From Nocardia exalbida NBRC 100660 (GTDB lineage: Bacteria; Actinomycetota; Actinomycetes; Mycobacteriales; Mycobacteriaceae), in NCBI RefSeq assembly GCF_000308575.1, contig NZ_BAFZ01000100.1, positions 62,001 through 126,000 of the forward strand: DNA of 64,000 nucleotides. The letters are read 5' to 3'. The position numbers were made by a program, and so were the translations under genes. Below the pieces are notes generated by a model. That model was not told the DNA's origin, searched no databases, and was given only the letters and a program-made list of their open reading frames with translations. Below are positions 35,308 through 43,588 of the stretch, piece by piece (position 1 is the stretch's first letter; each line of letters opens with the position of its first letter).

Positions 35308-35481
35308 TCAGAGCTTCTCGACGTCGATCAACCCGCGCCGTACGGCCGCGACCAACCGGCGCGGCACCTTGTGCACGACGCCCGCGACGGTCACCGGCAC
35401 CAGATCCACCGGCGCGGCCTTCCAATTCGACCGGCGGCTGCGAGTGTTCGACCGCGACATCCTCCGCTTCGGTACCGCCAT
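35308..35481 (-). CDS. rpmF: zinc-independent ribosomal protein bL32
   Basis: 57 residues starting MAVPKRRMSRSNTRSRRS, the conserved bL32 N terminus, and ending RRGLIDVEKL. The zinc-binding Cys pairs of the standard form are absent. The start lies one base after the bL31B stop, so the two are one transcript. It completes the set of Cys-free paralogues expected under zinc limitation. Confidence 0.95.
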   Translation of the reverse strand: MAVPKRRMSRSNTRSRRSNWKAAPVDLVPVTVAGVVHKVPRRLVAAVRRGLIDVEKL

Positions 35482-35482
35482 C

Positions 35483-35743
35483 TCAGGATTCCTTCCGTGC
35501 GCGCTTGCCGTATTTGCGTTCGAACTTCTCCACCCGGCCCTGGGTGTCCAGCACGCGGTGCGCGCCGGTCCAGAACGGGTGCGAGTCGGCGGTGACGTCC
35601 ACCGTCAGCAGCGGATAGGTGTTGCCGTCCGCCCACTCCACGGTGCGCGTGCCGGTGGCCGTGGACCGGGTGAGAAATCGCTTGCCGGTGTTCACGTCCT
35701 CGAAGACCACCAAGTGGTAGTCCGGGTGGATCCCTTTCTTCAT
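35483..35743 (-). CDS. rpmE2: ribosomal protein bL31 type B (zinc-independent)
   Basis: 86 residues: MKKGIHPDYHLVVFEDVNTG, then LTVDVTADSHPFWTGAHR and RVEKFERKYGKR. It is the longer type B form, which lacks the CxxC pair. The start overlaps the CobW-like gene stop by 4 bases. It replaces zinc-binding bL31 when zinc is short. Confidence 0.96.
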   Translation of the reverse strand: MKKGIHPDYHLVVFEDVNTGKRFLTRSTATGTRTVEWADGNTYPLLTVDVTADSHPFWTGAHRVLDTQGRVEKFERKYGKRARKES

Positions 35744-37080
35744 TTCGCCTCTCCTCTCGGGCTTTTCGCGTCCTCTACGGGTTGTCCCGGTTGGTCGCCG
35801 CTCACGCACGGGTCGGCGTGCCATTCCCCGAACGGGTCCTCCCACTCGGCGACTCGCTCCGGCGCACGCTCGACCAGCCGCAGTTCGTCGTCCTCCACCA
35901 GCGCCCAGTGCAGCGCTTCGCGGATCTCCGCCGGATCGGCGTCGTGCACGAGGATCGACAGCGAGACGTCCCGGTCCCCGAACCGCTCGTCCCAGCGCAG
36001 GGCGGCCATCGCGCGGCGCTCCGGATCGGCCTCGGCCAGTTCCTCTTCCGGCAGCGCGGCCAGCCAGCGCCCGGCACCGCCCACCCGCAGGCCGCCACCG
36101 GCGGATTCGAGCCACACCACATCGTCGGGCTGGGTGGCCAGCCAGACGCGCCCGCGCGCGGTGACCACGCCCTCGAGCAACACGTCGAGCGCCTGGTGCA
36201 AGCGGGCGGGATGGAAAGGCCGCGCAGCGGCGAACTCCACGAGTTCGACGCCGTAGTCACCGGTCAGGGGCGGTCGGCCACGCAGCAGCGGTGCGTGCGC
36301 GTCGAAGATCCTGCCGCGGCGCGAATCGGCGGGGACGCGCGTGAGCAGCGTTTCGGCCAGCGCGGGGGTGATGGAGCCCGGCTCGTCCACCCAGGCGATC
36401 GGCGCGCCGGGGACCAACCGGGCCAGGACGGCGGCGAGTTTGCCGCGGTCGACCGCCGTGTCCGCGAGCAGCGCTTCGGGCGTGACAGCACCCAAGGCGA
36501 TGACCGCATCGGCGAAATCGACCTGCCCGACCGCGACCTGCGCCACCGTGCGGTCGTCGTCGGCGGCGGCGAGGCCGTGTTCGGCGAGCGTCTCGTCCCC
36601 GGTCGCGTCGGCGAGCCAGGCGCCCGCGTCCAAGCAGGTGACAACCGCGTCCACCCGTACGTCGCGCCCGGCCGGGCCGTCGACGCGGCCGTGCACGCCG
36701 GCGACCACGACATGCTCGATGGCCTGGCACACCGCTTCGGCCTCGAACGCCGGGTCCAGCGCCAGCACGATGCGCTCCACCGATTCACGCTGGGAGAGCT
36801 TGCGCAACAGCGGAAGCAGATCCATCCGCAGCGTGCACGAGACGCAGCCGTGCGCGAGTTCGAGCACCGCCGAGGTCTCCCGCGTCGCGGTGCGCACGGT
36901 GCGATGCACGATGCCTTCCCGCAGCTGCGTCAGATCGTGGCGGACCACGATGGTGCCCGGAGCCATGCCCAGCACCGCGGCCGCGCGATCGACGCCCGTC
37001 GCGGCGAGTCCCGCGAAACCGGCGAGCACCACCACGGGCGTTCTGCGGTCGGACTCGGGTGGGGAATCTGCCGCCGCCAC
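35740..37080 (-). CDS. CobW/COG0523-like protein without P-loop, Mrf/Rv0106 type
   Basis: 446 residues from GTG 37080, with AGGAG upstream. The C-terminal CobW domain is clear (FHPARLHQALDVLLEGVVTARGRVWLA). The metal motif is HGCVSCTLR. The place of the GxxGxGKT P-loop reads VLAGFAGLAATGVDRAA, so GTP hydrolysis is doubtful. Mycobacterial relatives in the same operon (Rv0106) are linked to recruiting the hibernation factor Mpy to zinc-free ribosomes; I assign that role by context. It is divergent from bL28 across Zur-like sites. Confidence 0.82.
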   Translation of the reverse strand: MAAADSPPESDRRTPVVVLAGFAGLAATGVDRAAAVLGMAPGTIVVRHDLTQLREGIVHRTVRTATRETSAVLELAHGCVSCTLRMDLLPLLRKLSQRESVERIVLALDPAFEAEAVCQAIEHVVVAGVHGRVDGPAGRDVRVDAVVTCLDAGAWLADATGDETLAEHGLAAADDDRTVAQVAVGQVDFADAVIALGAVTPEALLADTAVDRGKLAAVLARLVPGAPIAWVDEPGSITPALAETLLTRVPADSRRGRIFDAHAPLLRGRPPLTGDYGVELVEFAAARPFHPARLHQALDVLLEGVVTARGRVWLATQPDDVVWLESAGGGLRVGGAGRWLAALPEEELAEADPERRAMAALRWDERFGDRDVSLSILVHDADPAEIREALHWALVEDDELRLVERAPERVAEWEDPFGEWHADPCVSGDQPGQPVEDAKSPRGEAK

Positions 37081-37093
37081 CGGAACTCCTTTC

Positions 37094-37163
37094 AGTAACG
37101 ATTTTCATTTGCCGTAAGGCAACGGTACATTGCTGGACAGCCGTTGTCGAAAATGATTGTCAT
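37094..37163. promoter_or_regulatory. two Zur-box-like sites in the divergent gap
   Basis: Site 1, at 37094-37110, reads GTAACGATTTTCATTT. Site 2, at 37147-37163, reads TCGAAAATGATTGTCAT. Both resemble the actinobacterial Zur pattern built on GAAAATnATTTTC. Each lies close to one of the divergent genes, so zinc-loaded Zur should repress both arms. Confidence 0.75.
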
Positions 37164-37181
37164 CTACTGGAGGGAGTCCGG

Positions 37182-37418
37182 ATGTCGGCCCACTGCCAGG
37201 TCACCGGGCGCAAGCCCGGCTTCGGTAAGTCCGTGTCGCACTCGCACAAGCGGACCAGCCGCCGCTGGAACCCGAACGTCCAGCGCAAGACCTACTACCT
37301 GCCCAGCGAAGGCCGGCGCGTCACGCTCACCGTCTCCGCCAAGGGCATCAAGACCATCGACCGGGACGGGATCGAGGCCGTGGTGGCCCGGCTCCGGGCC
37401 CGCGGCGACAAGATCTGA
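37182..37418 (+). CDS. rpmB: ribosomal protein bL28 (zinc-independent paralogue)
   Basis: 78 residues from ATG 37182, with GGAGGGAG upstream. MSAHCQVTGRKPGFGKSVSHS and KRTSRRWNPNVQRKTYYL are bL28 signatures. A single Cys remains, not the four-Cys zinc site. It is first in the rightward arm of the zinc-starvation island. Confidence 0.96.
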   Translation: MSAHCQVTGRKPGFGKSVSHSHKRTSRRWNPNVQRKTYYLPSEGRRVTLTVSAKGIKTIDRDGIEAVVARLRARGDKI

Positions 37419-37428
37419 GGAGCGACCC

Positions 37429-37599
37429 ATGGCGTCGAAATCGACCGACATCCGCCCGATCGTCAAGCTGAAGTCCACGGCGGGCACCGGGTACACCTAC
37501 GTGACCCGCAAGAATCGCCGCAACGACCCGGACCGCCTGGTACTGCGCAAATACGACCCGGTGGTGCGCAAGCACGTCGACTTCCGCGAGGAGCGCTGA
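37429..37599 (+). CDS. rpmG: ribosomal protein bL33 (zinc-independent paralogue)
   Basis: 56 residues. DIRPIVKLKSTAGTGYTYVT and NRRNDPDRLVLRKYDPV match bL33; the CxxC pairs are absent. It lies ten bases after bL28 and one base before uS14, in one operon. Confidence 0.96.
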   Translation: MASKSTDIRPIVKLKSTAGTGYTYVTRKNRRNDPDRLVLRKYDPVVRKHVDFREER

Positions 37600-37600
37600 G

Positions 37601-37906
37601 ATGGCCAAGAAGTCGAAGATCGCGCGCGATCAGCAGCGCAGGACGATCGTGGCGCGCTACGCGGCACGCCGCGCCGAGCTGAAGAATCTCATCCGGAAGC
37701 CGGATACGCCGGAGTCCGAACGGGCGGCGGCCCAGGCAGAACTGCGGAGGCAGCCGCGCGATGCCAGTCCGGTACGATTGCGCAATCGGGACGCCGCAGA
37801 CGGACGACCGCGCGGTCATCTCCGGAAGTTCGGACTCTCCCGTGTGCGTGTGCGCGAGATGGCCCACCGGGGCGAATTGCCCGGTGTGCACAAATCGAGC
37901 TGGTAG
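37601..37906 (+). CDS. rpsN: ribosomal protein uS14 (zinc-independent long form)
   Basis: 101 residues. MAKKSKIARDQQRRTIVARY at the start and HLRKFGLSRVRVREMAHRGE near the end are the long, Cys-free uS14 form. The core LRNRDAADGRPRGHLRKFG replaces the CxxC-containing loop. It follows bL33 by one base. Confidence 0.97.
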   Translation: MAKKSKIARDQQRRTIVARYAARRAELKNLIRKPDTPESERAAAQAELRRQPRDASPVRLRNRDAADGRPRGHLRKFGLSRVRVREMAHRGELPGVHKSSW

Positions 37907-37938
37907 ACAACCACTGATCTCGAGAAGGAACTCGTCAT

Positions 37939-38193
37939 ATGGCAGTCAAGCGAGCACCGTCGAAGAAGGTCCGCGCCGAGCAGGCCCGCCGTCCGAAGAA
38001 GAACCCGCTCATCGCCGCCGGCATCGAGACGGTCGACTACAAAGACGTGAACCTGCTGCGTACGTTCATCTCCGATCGCGGCAAGATCCGCAGCCGCCGG
38101 GTCACCGGGCTCACGCCCCAGCAGCAGCGCCAGGTCGCCGTCGCGGTGAAGAACGCCCGTGAGATGGCCCTGCTGCCGTTCACCAGCCGGTAG
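37939..38193 (+). CDS. rpsR2: ribosomal protein bS18 (zinc-independent paralogue)
   Basis: 84 residues. The bS18 core is VDYKDVNLLRTFISDRGKI and RSRRVTGLTPQQQRQVAVAVK. The N-terminal Cys residues of the zinc form are missing. It is last in the rightward arm and followed by a strong terminator. Confidence 0.97.
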   Translation: MAVKRAPSKKVRAEQARRPKKNPLIAAGIETVDYKDVNLLRTFISDRGKIRSRRVTGLTPQQQRQVAVAVKNAREMALLPFTSR

Positions 38194-38220
38194 GCGGACC
38201 GCGCGAGACGAGCGAAGCGG

Positions 38221-38254
38221 AAAGACCCCCGATGCGTGCGCACCGGGGGTCTTT
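38221..38254 (+). terminator. strong intrinsic terminator after bS18
   Basis: AAAGACCCCCG pairs with CGGGGGTCTTT around a 12-base loop, with TTTG on the 3' side. It also lies just beyond the convergent LysM gene stop and may work in both directions. Confidence 0.9.
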
Positions 38255-38281
38255 GTCATCGCGGTTACCGGACCGGCCGGA

Positions 38282-38866
38282 TCACGGGATGGTCAGCACC
38301 TGGCCCGGGTTGATCGCGTCCGGGTTCGGGACGCCGCTGGCGTCCGCGATCTCCTGGTAGCGGTTTCCGTCGCCGTAGAAACGCTCGGCGATCGCCCACA
38401 GGGTGTCGCCGGGCTCGACGGTGTAGGTGCGCGGCTCGGGAGCCGGAGGCGGAGGCGGCACCTCCTCGGCGGCCGGAGCCGCTACCTGCTCGGGCTCCGG
38501 CGCCTGCTCCGGTTCCGGGGCGGGCAGCGGAGTGTCGGTGTGGGTGCCGGAAGCCCACAGCGCGCCGCCGTCGGCGCCGTACAGTACGACGTTGCGATCG
38601 GCCTGCACGACGAGCCGATCGGCCGCCTGGCCGTTGGTCTCGGTCGCCCACGCGGCGCCGTCGCCCTTGTAGAGCACGAAGTTGCCGTCCTCCTGGAGCA
38701 CGGCCCGCTCGACGCCCTGCTCATGAGTTTGGGTGGCCCACACCACATTTCCGCCCGGCTCGGACAGCACTAGATTGCCGTCGTCCTGCAAAGTGAGGGT
38801 GTAGGCCCCGCCCTGGAGCGATTGACCCCGCCCGAGTTCTTCGCCTACGCGCAGCGTGTCGACCAC
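38282..38866 (-). CDS. bulb-type mannose lectin plus LysM protein
   Basis: 194 residues from GTG 38866, with GGAAAGGAAG upstream. Residues 1-110 hold three lectin QxDxNxVxY-type motifs (LQDDGNLVLSE, LQEDGNFVLYK, VQADRNVVLYG). A Pro/Glu linker follows, then a LysM domain (YTVEPGDTLWAIAERFYGD, ending INPGQVLTIP) expected to bind peptidoglycan. There is no signal peptide, so how it reaches its ligands is unclear; it may leave by a non-classical route. No partner gene is evident. Confidence 0.88.
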   Translation of the reverse strand: MVDTLRVGEELGRGQSLQGGAYTLTLQDDGNLVLSEPGGNVVWATQTHEQGVERAVLQEDGNFVLYKGDGAAWATETNGQAADRLVVQADRNVVLYGADGGALWASGTHTDTPLPAPEPEQAPEPEQVAAPAAEEVPPPPPAPEPRTYTVEPGDTLWAIAERFYGDGNRYQEIADASGVPNPDAINPGQVLTIP

Positions 38867-39079
38867 GATACTTCCTTTCCAGAAAAAGCTGGTAGAGCAT
38901 CCGACATGGACGCGCGCCACCACGTCCCGGCGCGCATCCCCGCAGAACTTACTGCCCCCGAACGGTTTTCGGAGCGGTTACGCGCAGGGTTCGCGGAACG
39001 TTCACTGTGGGGTTCGTCCCAGTGCACGACGCACCCGCGGTGGCGATAGGCGAACCAGCTCCGGGACTAGGGTGTCGGT

Positions 39080-39541
39080 ATGGATCGGATCCAGGCCGGA
39101 CGCGCCGCCACAGCTGTCGCCGTAGTACTCGCCTGCCTCGCCGTCGGGGGCTGCGGCGGCTCCGGCGACGAGGGGGCGCCGCAGAGCACGAGCGCCACGT
39201 CGAGCGCCGCGCCGCAGACGCCGATCGAGGATCCACGCGGGAACCAGGGCAACGAGTTCACCGCCGATCCGGCCATCGTCGGCGCGCACCCGATCCCCTT
39301 CCAATCGTGGACTCGCTTGGCGGACAACAAGATAGCGGTGAACTTCGAAACCGGGTCGCCGGAGTGCTACGGCGTGGACGCCACGGTCACCGAGTCCGGC
39401 TCGACGGTCACGGTCGAACTGCGCTCGGGCAGCCGCGCCGAGGCGGTGGGCCGGATGTGCACGATGATCGCGGTCTTCGGCACCCTGGAGGTGCCGCTGA
39501 AAGAGCCGCTCGGCCACCGCACCGTGCTCAGCGCGGCCTAG
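39080..39541 (+). CDS. lipoprotein of unknown function
   Basis: 153 residues. The signal peptide ends in the lipobox AVGGC near residue 25. A Ser/Thr-rich linker is followed by a domain with WTRLADNKIAVNFETGSPEC, TVTVELRSGS and GRMCTMIAVFGTLEVPL. The two Cys probably pair. It resembles small conserved actinobacterial lipoproteins with no known role. Convergent with purH across a terminator. Confidence 0.8.
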   Translation: MDRIQAGRAATAVAVVLACLAVGGCGGSGDEGAPQSTSATSSAAPQTPIEDPRGNQGNEFTADPAIVGAHPIPFQSWTRLADNKIAVNFETGSPECYGVDATVTESGSTVTVELRSGSRAEAVGRMCTMIAVFGTLEVPLKEPLGHRTVLSAA

Positions 39542-39667
39542 GACGACGTGCGGCACGGCCGGGGACTCCGCGCCGCACGGATTCGCCTCCGCCTTCCCAC
39601 ATGGGAGGCCGGGTAGCTACCGGCTTGCGCCGATGTTCCACGGCCGCGTCATCTCCGCTGGAACGAA

Positions 39668-39702
39668 AACGCCGCGCCGGACCTTCGATCCGACGCGGCG
39701 TT
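39668..39702. terminator. bidirectional hairpin between lipoprotein gene and purH
   Basis: AACGCCGCG pairs with CGCGGCGTT around a 17-base loop that itself can pair partly. It sits 16 bases past the purH stop and about 125 bases past the lipoprotein stop. Confidence 0.75.
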
Positions 39703-39717
39703 CCAGGACTACCGATC

Positions 39718-41289
39718 TCAGTGGGCGAAGTGGCGGGCCCCGGTGAGATAGAGGGTGACGCCGGCCTCGCGAGCGAGGTCGATGGTCTCCTGGTCGCGCA
39801 CCGAACCACCCGGCTGCACGATGGCGCGGACACCGGCCTGGATGAGGGTCTGCGGACCGTCCGGGAACGGGAAGTAGGCGTCGGAGGCCGCCACCGAGCC
39901 CTTGGCGCGGTCCCCGGCCCGCTGGACCGCGAGGCCGACCGCGTCCACGCGGTTGACCTGGCCCATCCCGACACCGACCGAAGCGCCCTCGTGCGCAAGC
40001 AGGATCGCGTTGGACTTCACGGCCCGGCAAGCGCGCCAGGCGAACGCCAGATCCGCGAGCGTTTCGGCGTCGGCGGGCTCGCCTGCGGCCAGGGTCCAAT
40101 CGGCCGGGTCGTCGCCCGGCGCGTCCAGCACGTCGCGCTGTTGCAGCAGGACGCCGCCGCTGATCGGGCGCAGCTCGGCGCCCGCGCGCCGCGGCGGCTC
40201 GGCGACGAGGATGCGCACGTTCTTCTTGCGCTGCAACACTTCCACCGCGCCGTCTGCGTAGGACGGCGCGACGATGACCTCGGTGAAGATCTCGGCGACC
40301 TGCTCGGCCATCTCCACGGTGACCTCACGGTTGGTGGCGATCACGCCGCCGAACGCGCTGACCGGGTCGCAGGCGTGCGCCTTGCGGTGCGCCTCGGCGA
40401 TGTCGGCGCCGAGGGCGATGCCGCACGGGTTGGCGTGCTTGATGATCGCGACGGCCGGGGCCTCGTGGTCATGGGCGGCGCGCCAGGCCGCGTCGGCGTC
40501 GACGTAGTTGTTGTACGACATCTCCTTGCCGTGCAGCTGCCGCGCCTGCGCCAGTCCGAGGCTGCCGTCGCCGTTGGTGTACAGGGCGGCGGACTGATGC
40601 GGGTTCTCGCCGTAGCGCAGCACCGCCGACCGCGCCCAGGTTCCGCCGAGCCATTCGGGGAACCGGATCGCCGTATCTTCGGCCGCGTCGCCCGTGGCCA
40701 GCACGTTGGTCATCCAGCTCGCGACCGCCACGTCATAACTCGCGGTGTGCTGGAACGCCTTGGCCGCCAACGCCGTGCGCTCGGCCAGCGTGAAACCGCC
40801 CGACTTCACCGCGGCCAGCACGTCCTCGTAGTCGCCACTGTCGACGACCACCGCCACCGAGGGATGGTTCTTGGCCGCGGCGCGCACCATGGACGGCCCG
40901 CCGATATCGATCTGCTCCACGCACTCGTCCGGGGTCGCCCCGCTTGCCACGGTCTGGGTGAACGGATAGAGGTTGACCACCACCAGCTGGAACGCCTCGA
41001 CGCCGAGCTCGACGAGCTGGTCGACGTGCTCCTGCTTGCGCGAGTCCGCCAGGATGCCCGCGTGCACCCTCGGGTGCAGGGTCTTGACCCGGCCGTCCAG
41101 GGTCTCCGGGAACCCGGTCAGGTCCTCGACCTTCGTCACCGGGATGCCCGCGTCCGCGATCTTGCCCGCGGTGGAACCGGTCGAGACCAGCTCGATGCCC
41201 GCGGCGTGCAGACCGGTCGCGAGCTCCACGAGACCCGTCTTGTCGTAGACGCTCACCAGCGCCCTGCTGATCGGCTTGCGTTCACTCAC
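39718..41289 (-). CDS. purH: bifunctional AICAR transformylase / IMP cyclohydrolase
   Basis: 523 residues from GTG 41289. The N-terminal MGS-like cyclohydrolase has ALVSVYDKTGLVELATGL, STGSTAGKI and GRVKTLHPRVHAGIL. The transformylase domain has RYGENPHQSAA, KEMSYNNYVDADAAW and AIIKHANPCGIA. Together they carry out the last two steps of IMP synthesis. It overlaps purN by GTGA. Confidence 0.97.
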   Translation of the reverse strand: MSERKPISRALVSVYDKTGLVELATGLHAAGIELVSTGSTAGKIADAGIPVTKVEDLTGFPETLDGRVKTLHPRVHAGILADSRKQEHVDQLVELGVEAFQLVVVNLYPFTQTVASGATPDECVEQIDIGGPSMVRAAAKNHPSVAVVVDSGDYEDVLAAVKSGGFTLAERTALAAKAFQHTASYDVAVASWMTNVLATGDAAEDTAIRFPEWLGGTWARSAVLRYGENPHQSAALYTNGDGSLGLAQARQLHGKEMSYNNYVDADAAWRAAHDHEAPAVAIIKHANPCGIALGADIAEAHRKAHACDPVSAFGGVIATNREVTVEMAEQVAEIFTEVIVAPSYADGAVEVLQRKKNVRILVAEPPRRAGAELRPISGGVLLQQRDVLDAPGDDPADWTLAAGEPADAETLADLAFAWRACRAVKSNAILLAHEGASVGVGMGQVNRVDAVGLAVQRAGDRAKGSVAASDAYFPFPDGPQTLIQAGVRAIVQPGGSVRDQETIDLAREAGVTLYLTGARHFAH

Positions 41290-41942
41290 CGGAGAACTCG
41301 CTCATCTGGGATAACTGCCTTTCGTCCGTCGGAGACAATGCCTCGCGTCGCGACGGCGGCGACGACCTCCGCCAGCAACCGTCGCTCGACAACCTTGATG
41401 CGCTCGTGCAGGGTGGCCTCGTCGTCACCCGGCAGCACCGGCACCGCCTCCTGCGCGAGAATCGGCCCGGTGTCCACGCCCTCGTCGACCAGATGCACGG
41501 TGCAGCCGGTGACCCGCGCGCCGTAGGCGAGCGCGTCACGCACGCCGTGCGCGCCGGGGAAGGCGGGCAGCAGGGCGGGATGGGTGTTGATGATCCGGCC
41601 GCCGAACCGGTCCAGGAAGGCGGGACCGAGCAGCTTCATGAAACCCGCCGACACCACCAGATCCGGCTGGTGCGCGGCGACGGTCTCGGTGAGCTCCACA
41701 TCCCACGCGGCACGGTCCGGAAAGTCCTTCAGCGCCACCCGGAAATGCGGTATGCCCACGGCGTCGGCGTGGGTGGTGGCGGCGCACAGCCGGTCGACGG
41801 CGACCGCGACGACCTTCGCCGGGTAGCCGGGTGCGGCCGTGGCGTCCAGCAGGGCACGCAGCAGTGAGCCGGTGCCCGACGCCAGCACGACGACGGTGGC
41901 CGGCGTCGCTGCCGGCTTCCACGAGGCATGCGGGGACGTCAG
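41286..41942 (-). CDS. purN: phosphoribosylglycinamide formyltransferase, probable CTG start
   Basis: Core motifs are VVVLASGTGSLLRALLDAT, SAGFMKLLGPAFLDRFGGRIINTHPALLPAFPG (catalytic Asn, His) and LVDEGVDTGPIL with Asp. The only usual start codon in frame is GTG at 41888, which would remove the first beta strand. The frame is open to a TAG further upstream. CTG at 41942 has GGGAG seven bases before it and gives 218 residues, matching the M. tuberculosis length, so I take CTG as the likely start. It supplies formyl-GAR for purine synthesis and is coupled to purH. Confidence 0.9.
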   Translation of the reverse strand: MTSPHASWKPAATPATVVVLASGTGSLLRALLDATAAPGYPAKVVAVAVDRLCAATTHADAVGIPHFRVALKDFPDRAAWDVELTETVAAHQPDLVVSAGFMKLLGPAFLDRFGGRIINTHPALLPAFPGAHGVRDALAYGARVTGCTVHLVDEGVDTGPILAQEAVPVLPGDDEATLHERIKVVERRLLAEVVAAVATRGIVSDGRKAVIPDERVLR

Positions 41943-41999
41943 CGCTCTACTCCCTGATCGATCGGATGGCGGATGGATTCGGCACCGCCGGGTTAGAGC

Positions 42000-43499
42000 C
42001 TAACGACCGTCCACCCGGTCACTGTCCGGCAGGTCCGCCTCGACCACTTCGGCGTCGACGATGTCCGATGTGGCGTGGTGGGCGGATCGGCCGCCGGACT
42101 CGATCGCGGGCGGATCGTCGACGAGTTCGGCGTCCAGCGGGGCTTCCAGCTCCGGCCGGTCGTAGTCGTCGTAGTAGTCGTCGTCCTCGTAGTAGTCGCC
42201 GCCGTCCGCTTCGTAATAGGCGTCGTAATCGGCGTCGTCCTCGTCGAGGTAGTCGTTGTCGTACGGATCGGTGTAGTCGCCCGGTGGAACGCCGACCGGC
42301 ACGAGGAACCACCGCGCGAACGCCAGGCCCGCGTAGCCGGGAACGGCCAGCCAGGCGAACGTGATCAAGGGGAACACCGGCAGGTCCAGCCCGACCCGGC
42401 CGACCGCGCCGAGTTCGCCGCCCGCCACCGCGCCGGCCAGCGTGAGCGCGAGCGCCGCGAGCCCGGCGGAGGTGAGCGTGGCCCACGGCGCGGTGATCCG
42501 GTCGGTGGAGGTGCGCGCGAGATCGAGCCCGCCGAGCACACCGACCGCGGCGGGAACCACCAGCAACACCGGCCACCATCCCGCCGCCGGACCGGTCGGC
42601 ACGGCGGCCAGCAGCGGAAAGGCCGGGATGGGGCCCCCGACGACGGAGAACACCCCGAAGGACGCGGCGCCGATCTGCGCGCTGGAACCGGCCAGCACAC
42701 CGACGGTCTGGATGGCCAGGTTCGGCACATACGCCAGCGAGAGCAGCGTCAGGCCGAGGACGCCTCCGAAGTTGCCCGCCGACTGATACATCTCGCCCAG
42801 CCGGGAAATGTGCGCGAGGAACGAGATCACCACGACCGCCGTCGCGCAGCCCAGCAGGCGCAGGACCGAACGCCCCGCGCCGTAGAGACCGGATACCGCC
42901 CAATCGGGCAGGCGCAGCAGCGCGAACAGCTGTCGCCGGAGACGGACGGCGATACCGATGGCCGCTGCGAGCAGATACAGCACCGCGACCCAGGCGAAGG
43001 CTGCGAGGGTGTTCGGCGGTTGCAGTGCGATGACACCGGAAGCGTCTTCGGTGACCGCGAGGCAGACGGAGGTGACCAGCAATGGACCGCCCACCGCGGC
43101 GCCCACGATCCATCCGAGATCCGCCCTGGTGGACTGCGGTTCCACGGCGCGCGCGCATTCCCGTGCGGCCAGCCAGACCAGCAGCGCGGTCGGCAACAGC
43201 GGAAGCAGTCCGAGCGAGGTCTTGCCGATCACCAGCGGAACCTGGTGCACGCCCAGCCAGGAGGCGGCGATCGCGCCGGAGGTGCCGTCCAGATCGCTGC
43301 CGGAGGCCAGCAGGGTGACGAAGACGAGGACGACGAGGGTGGTCAGCCCGAAGGCCGAGGGGCGGCCCGCGACCGCGATGAGCACCCTGGACCGCTCGGG
43401 GGTGAGGGACAGAAACCCGTCTTCGTCCGCGTCCGTGGGCGGCTGCGACGCACGCGACCCGCCGATCCGGCGGGTCGAGGAGTTTCTGGAGGAGCTCAT
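42000..43499 (-). CDS. perM: DUF6350/PerM-like membrane protein with acidic Tyr-rich tail
   Basis: 499 residues. After a charged N terminus there are about nine to ten membrane segments (for example LTTLVVLVFVTLLASG, LGLLPLLPTALLVWLAA, LVTSVCLAVTE). Location next to purN and length match Rv0955/PerM, which supports cell division in M. tuberculosis under stress. The last 110 residues are extremely acidic with many Tyr (DEDDADYDAYYEADGGDYYE), a longer tail than I expect for the family. Confidence 0.87.
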   Translation of the reverse strand: MSSSRNSSTRRIGGSRASQPPTDADEDGFLSLTPERSRVLIAVAGRPSAFGLTTLVVLVFVTLLASGSDLDGTSGAIAASWLGVHQVPLVIGKTSLGLLPLLPTALLVWLAARECARAVEPQSTRADLGWIVGAAVGGPLLVTSVCLAVTEDASGVIALQPPNTLAAFAWVAVLYLLAAAIGIAVRLRRQLFALLRLPDWAVSGLYGAGRSVLRLLGCATAVVVISFLAHISRLGEMYQSAGNFGGVLGLTLLSLAYVPNLAIQTVGVLAGSSAQIGAASFGVFSVVGGPIPAFPLLAAVPTGPAAGWWPVLLVVPAAVGVLGGLDLARTSTDRITAPWATLTSAGLAALALTLAGAVAGGELGAVGRVGLDLPVFPLITFAWLAVPGYAGLAFARWFLVPVGVPPGDYTDPYDNDYLDEDDADYDAYYEADGGDYYEDDDYYDDYDRPELEAPLDAELVDDPPAIESGGRSAHHATSDIVDAEVVEADLPDSDRVDGR

Positions 43500-43588
43500 G
43501 GCAATTCAGCGTGGCATCCTCCCCGGCGCGAGCGGGTCAGGCGCGCCGCAGGCACGCGACCGCCGCGCCGGGGGACGCCGCTGAGTTC

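Noticed and set aside
39007..41526. Plus-strand open frame of 839 codons opposite purH/purN
   Set aside because: Antisense shadow with no recognisable protein features.
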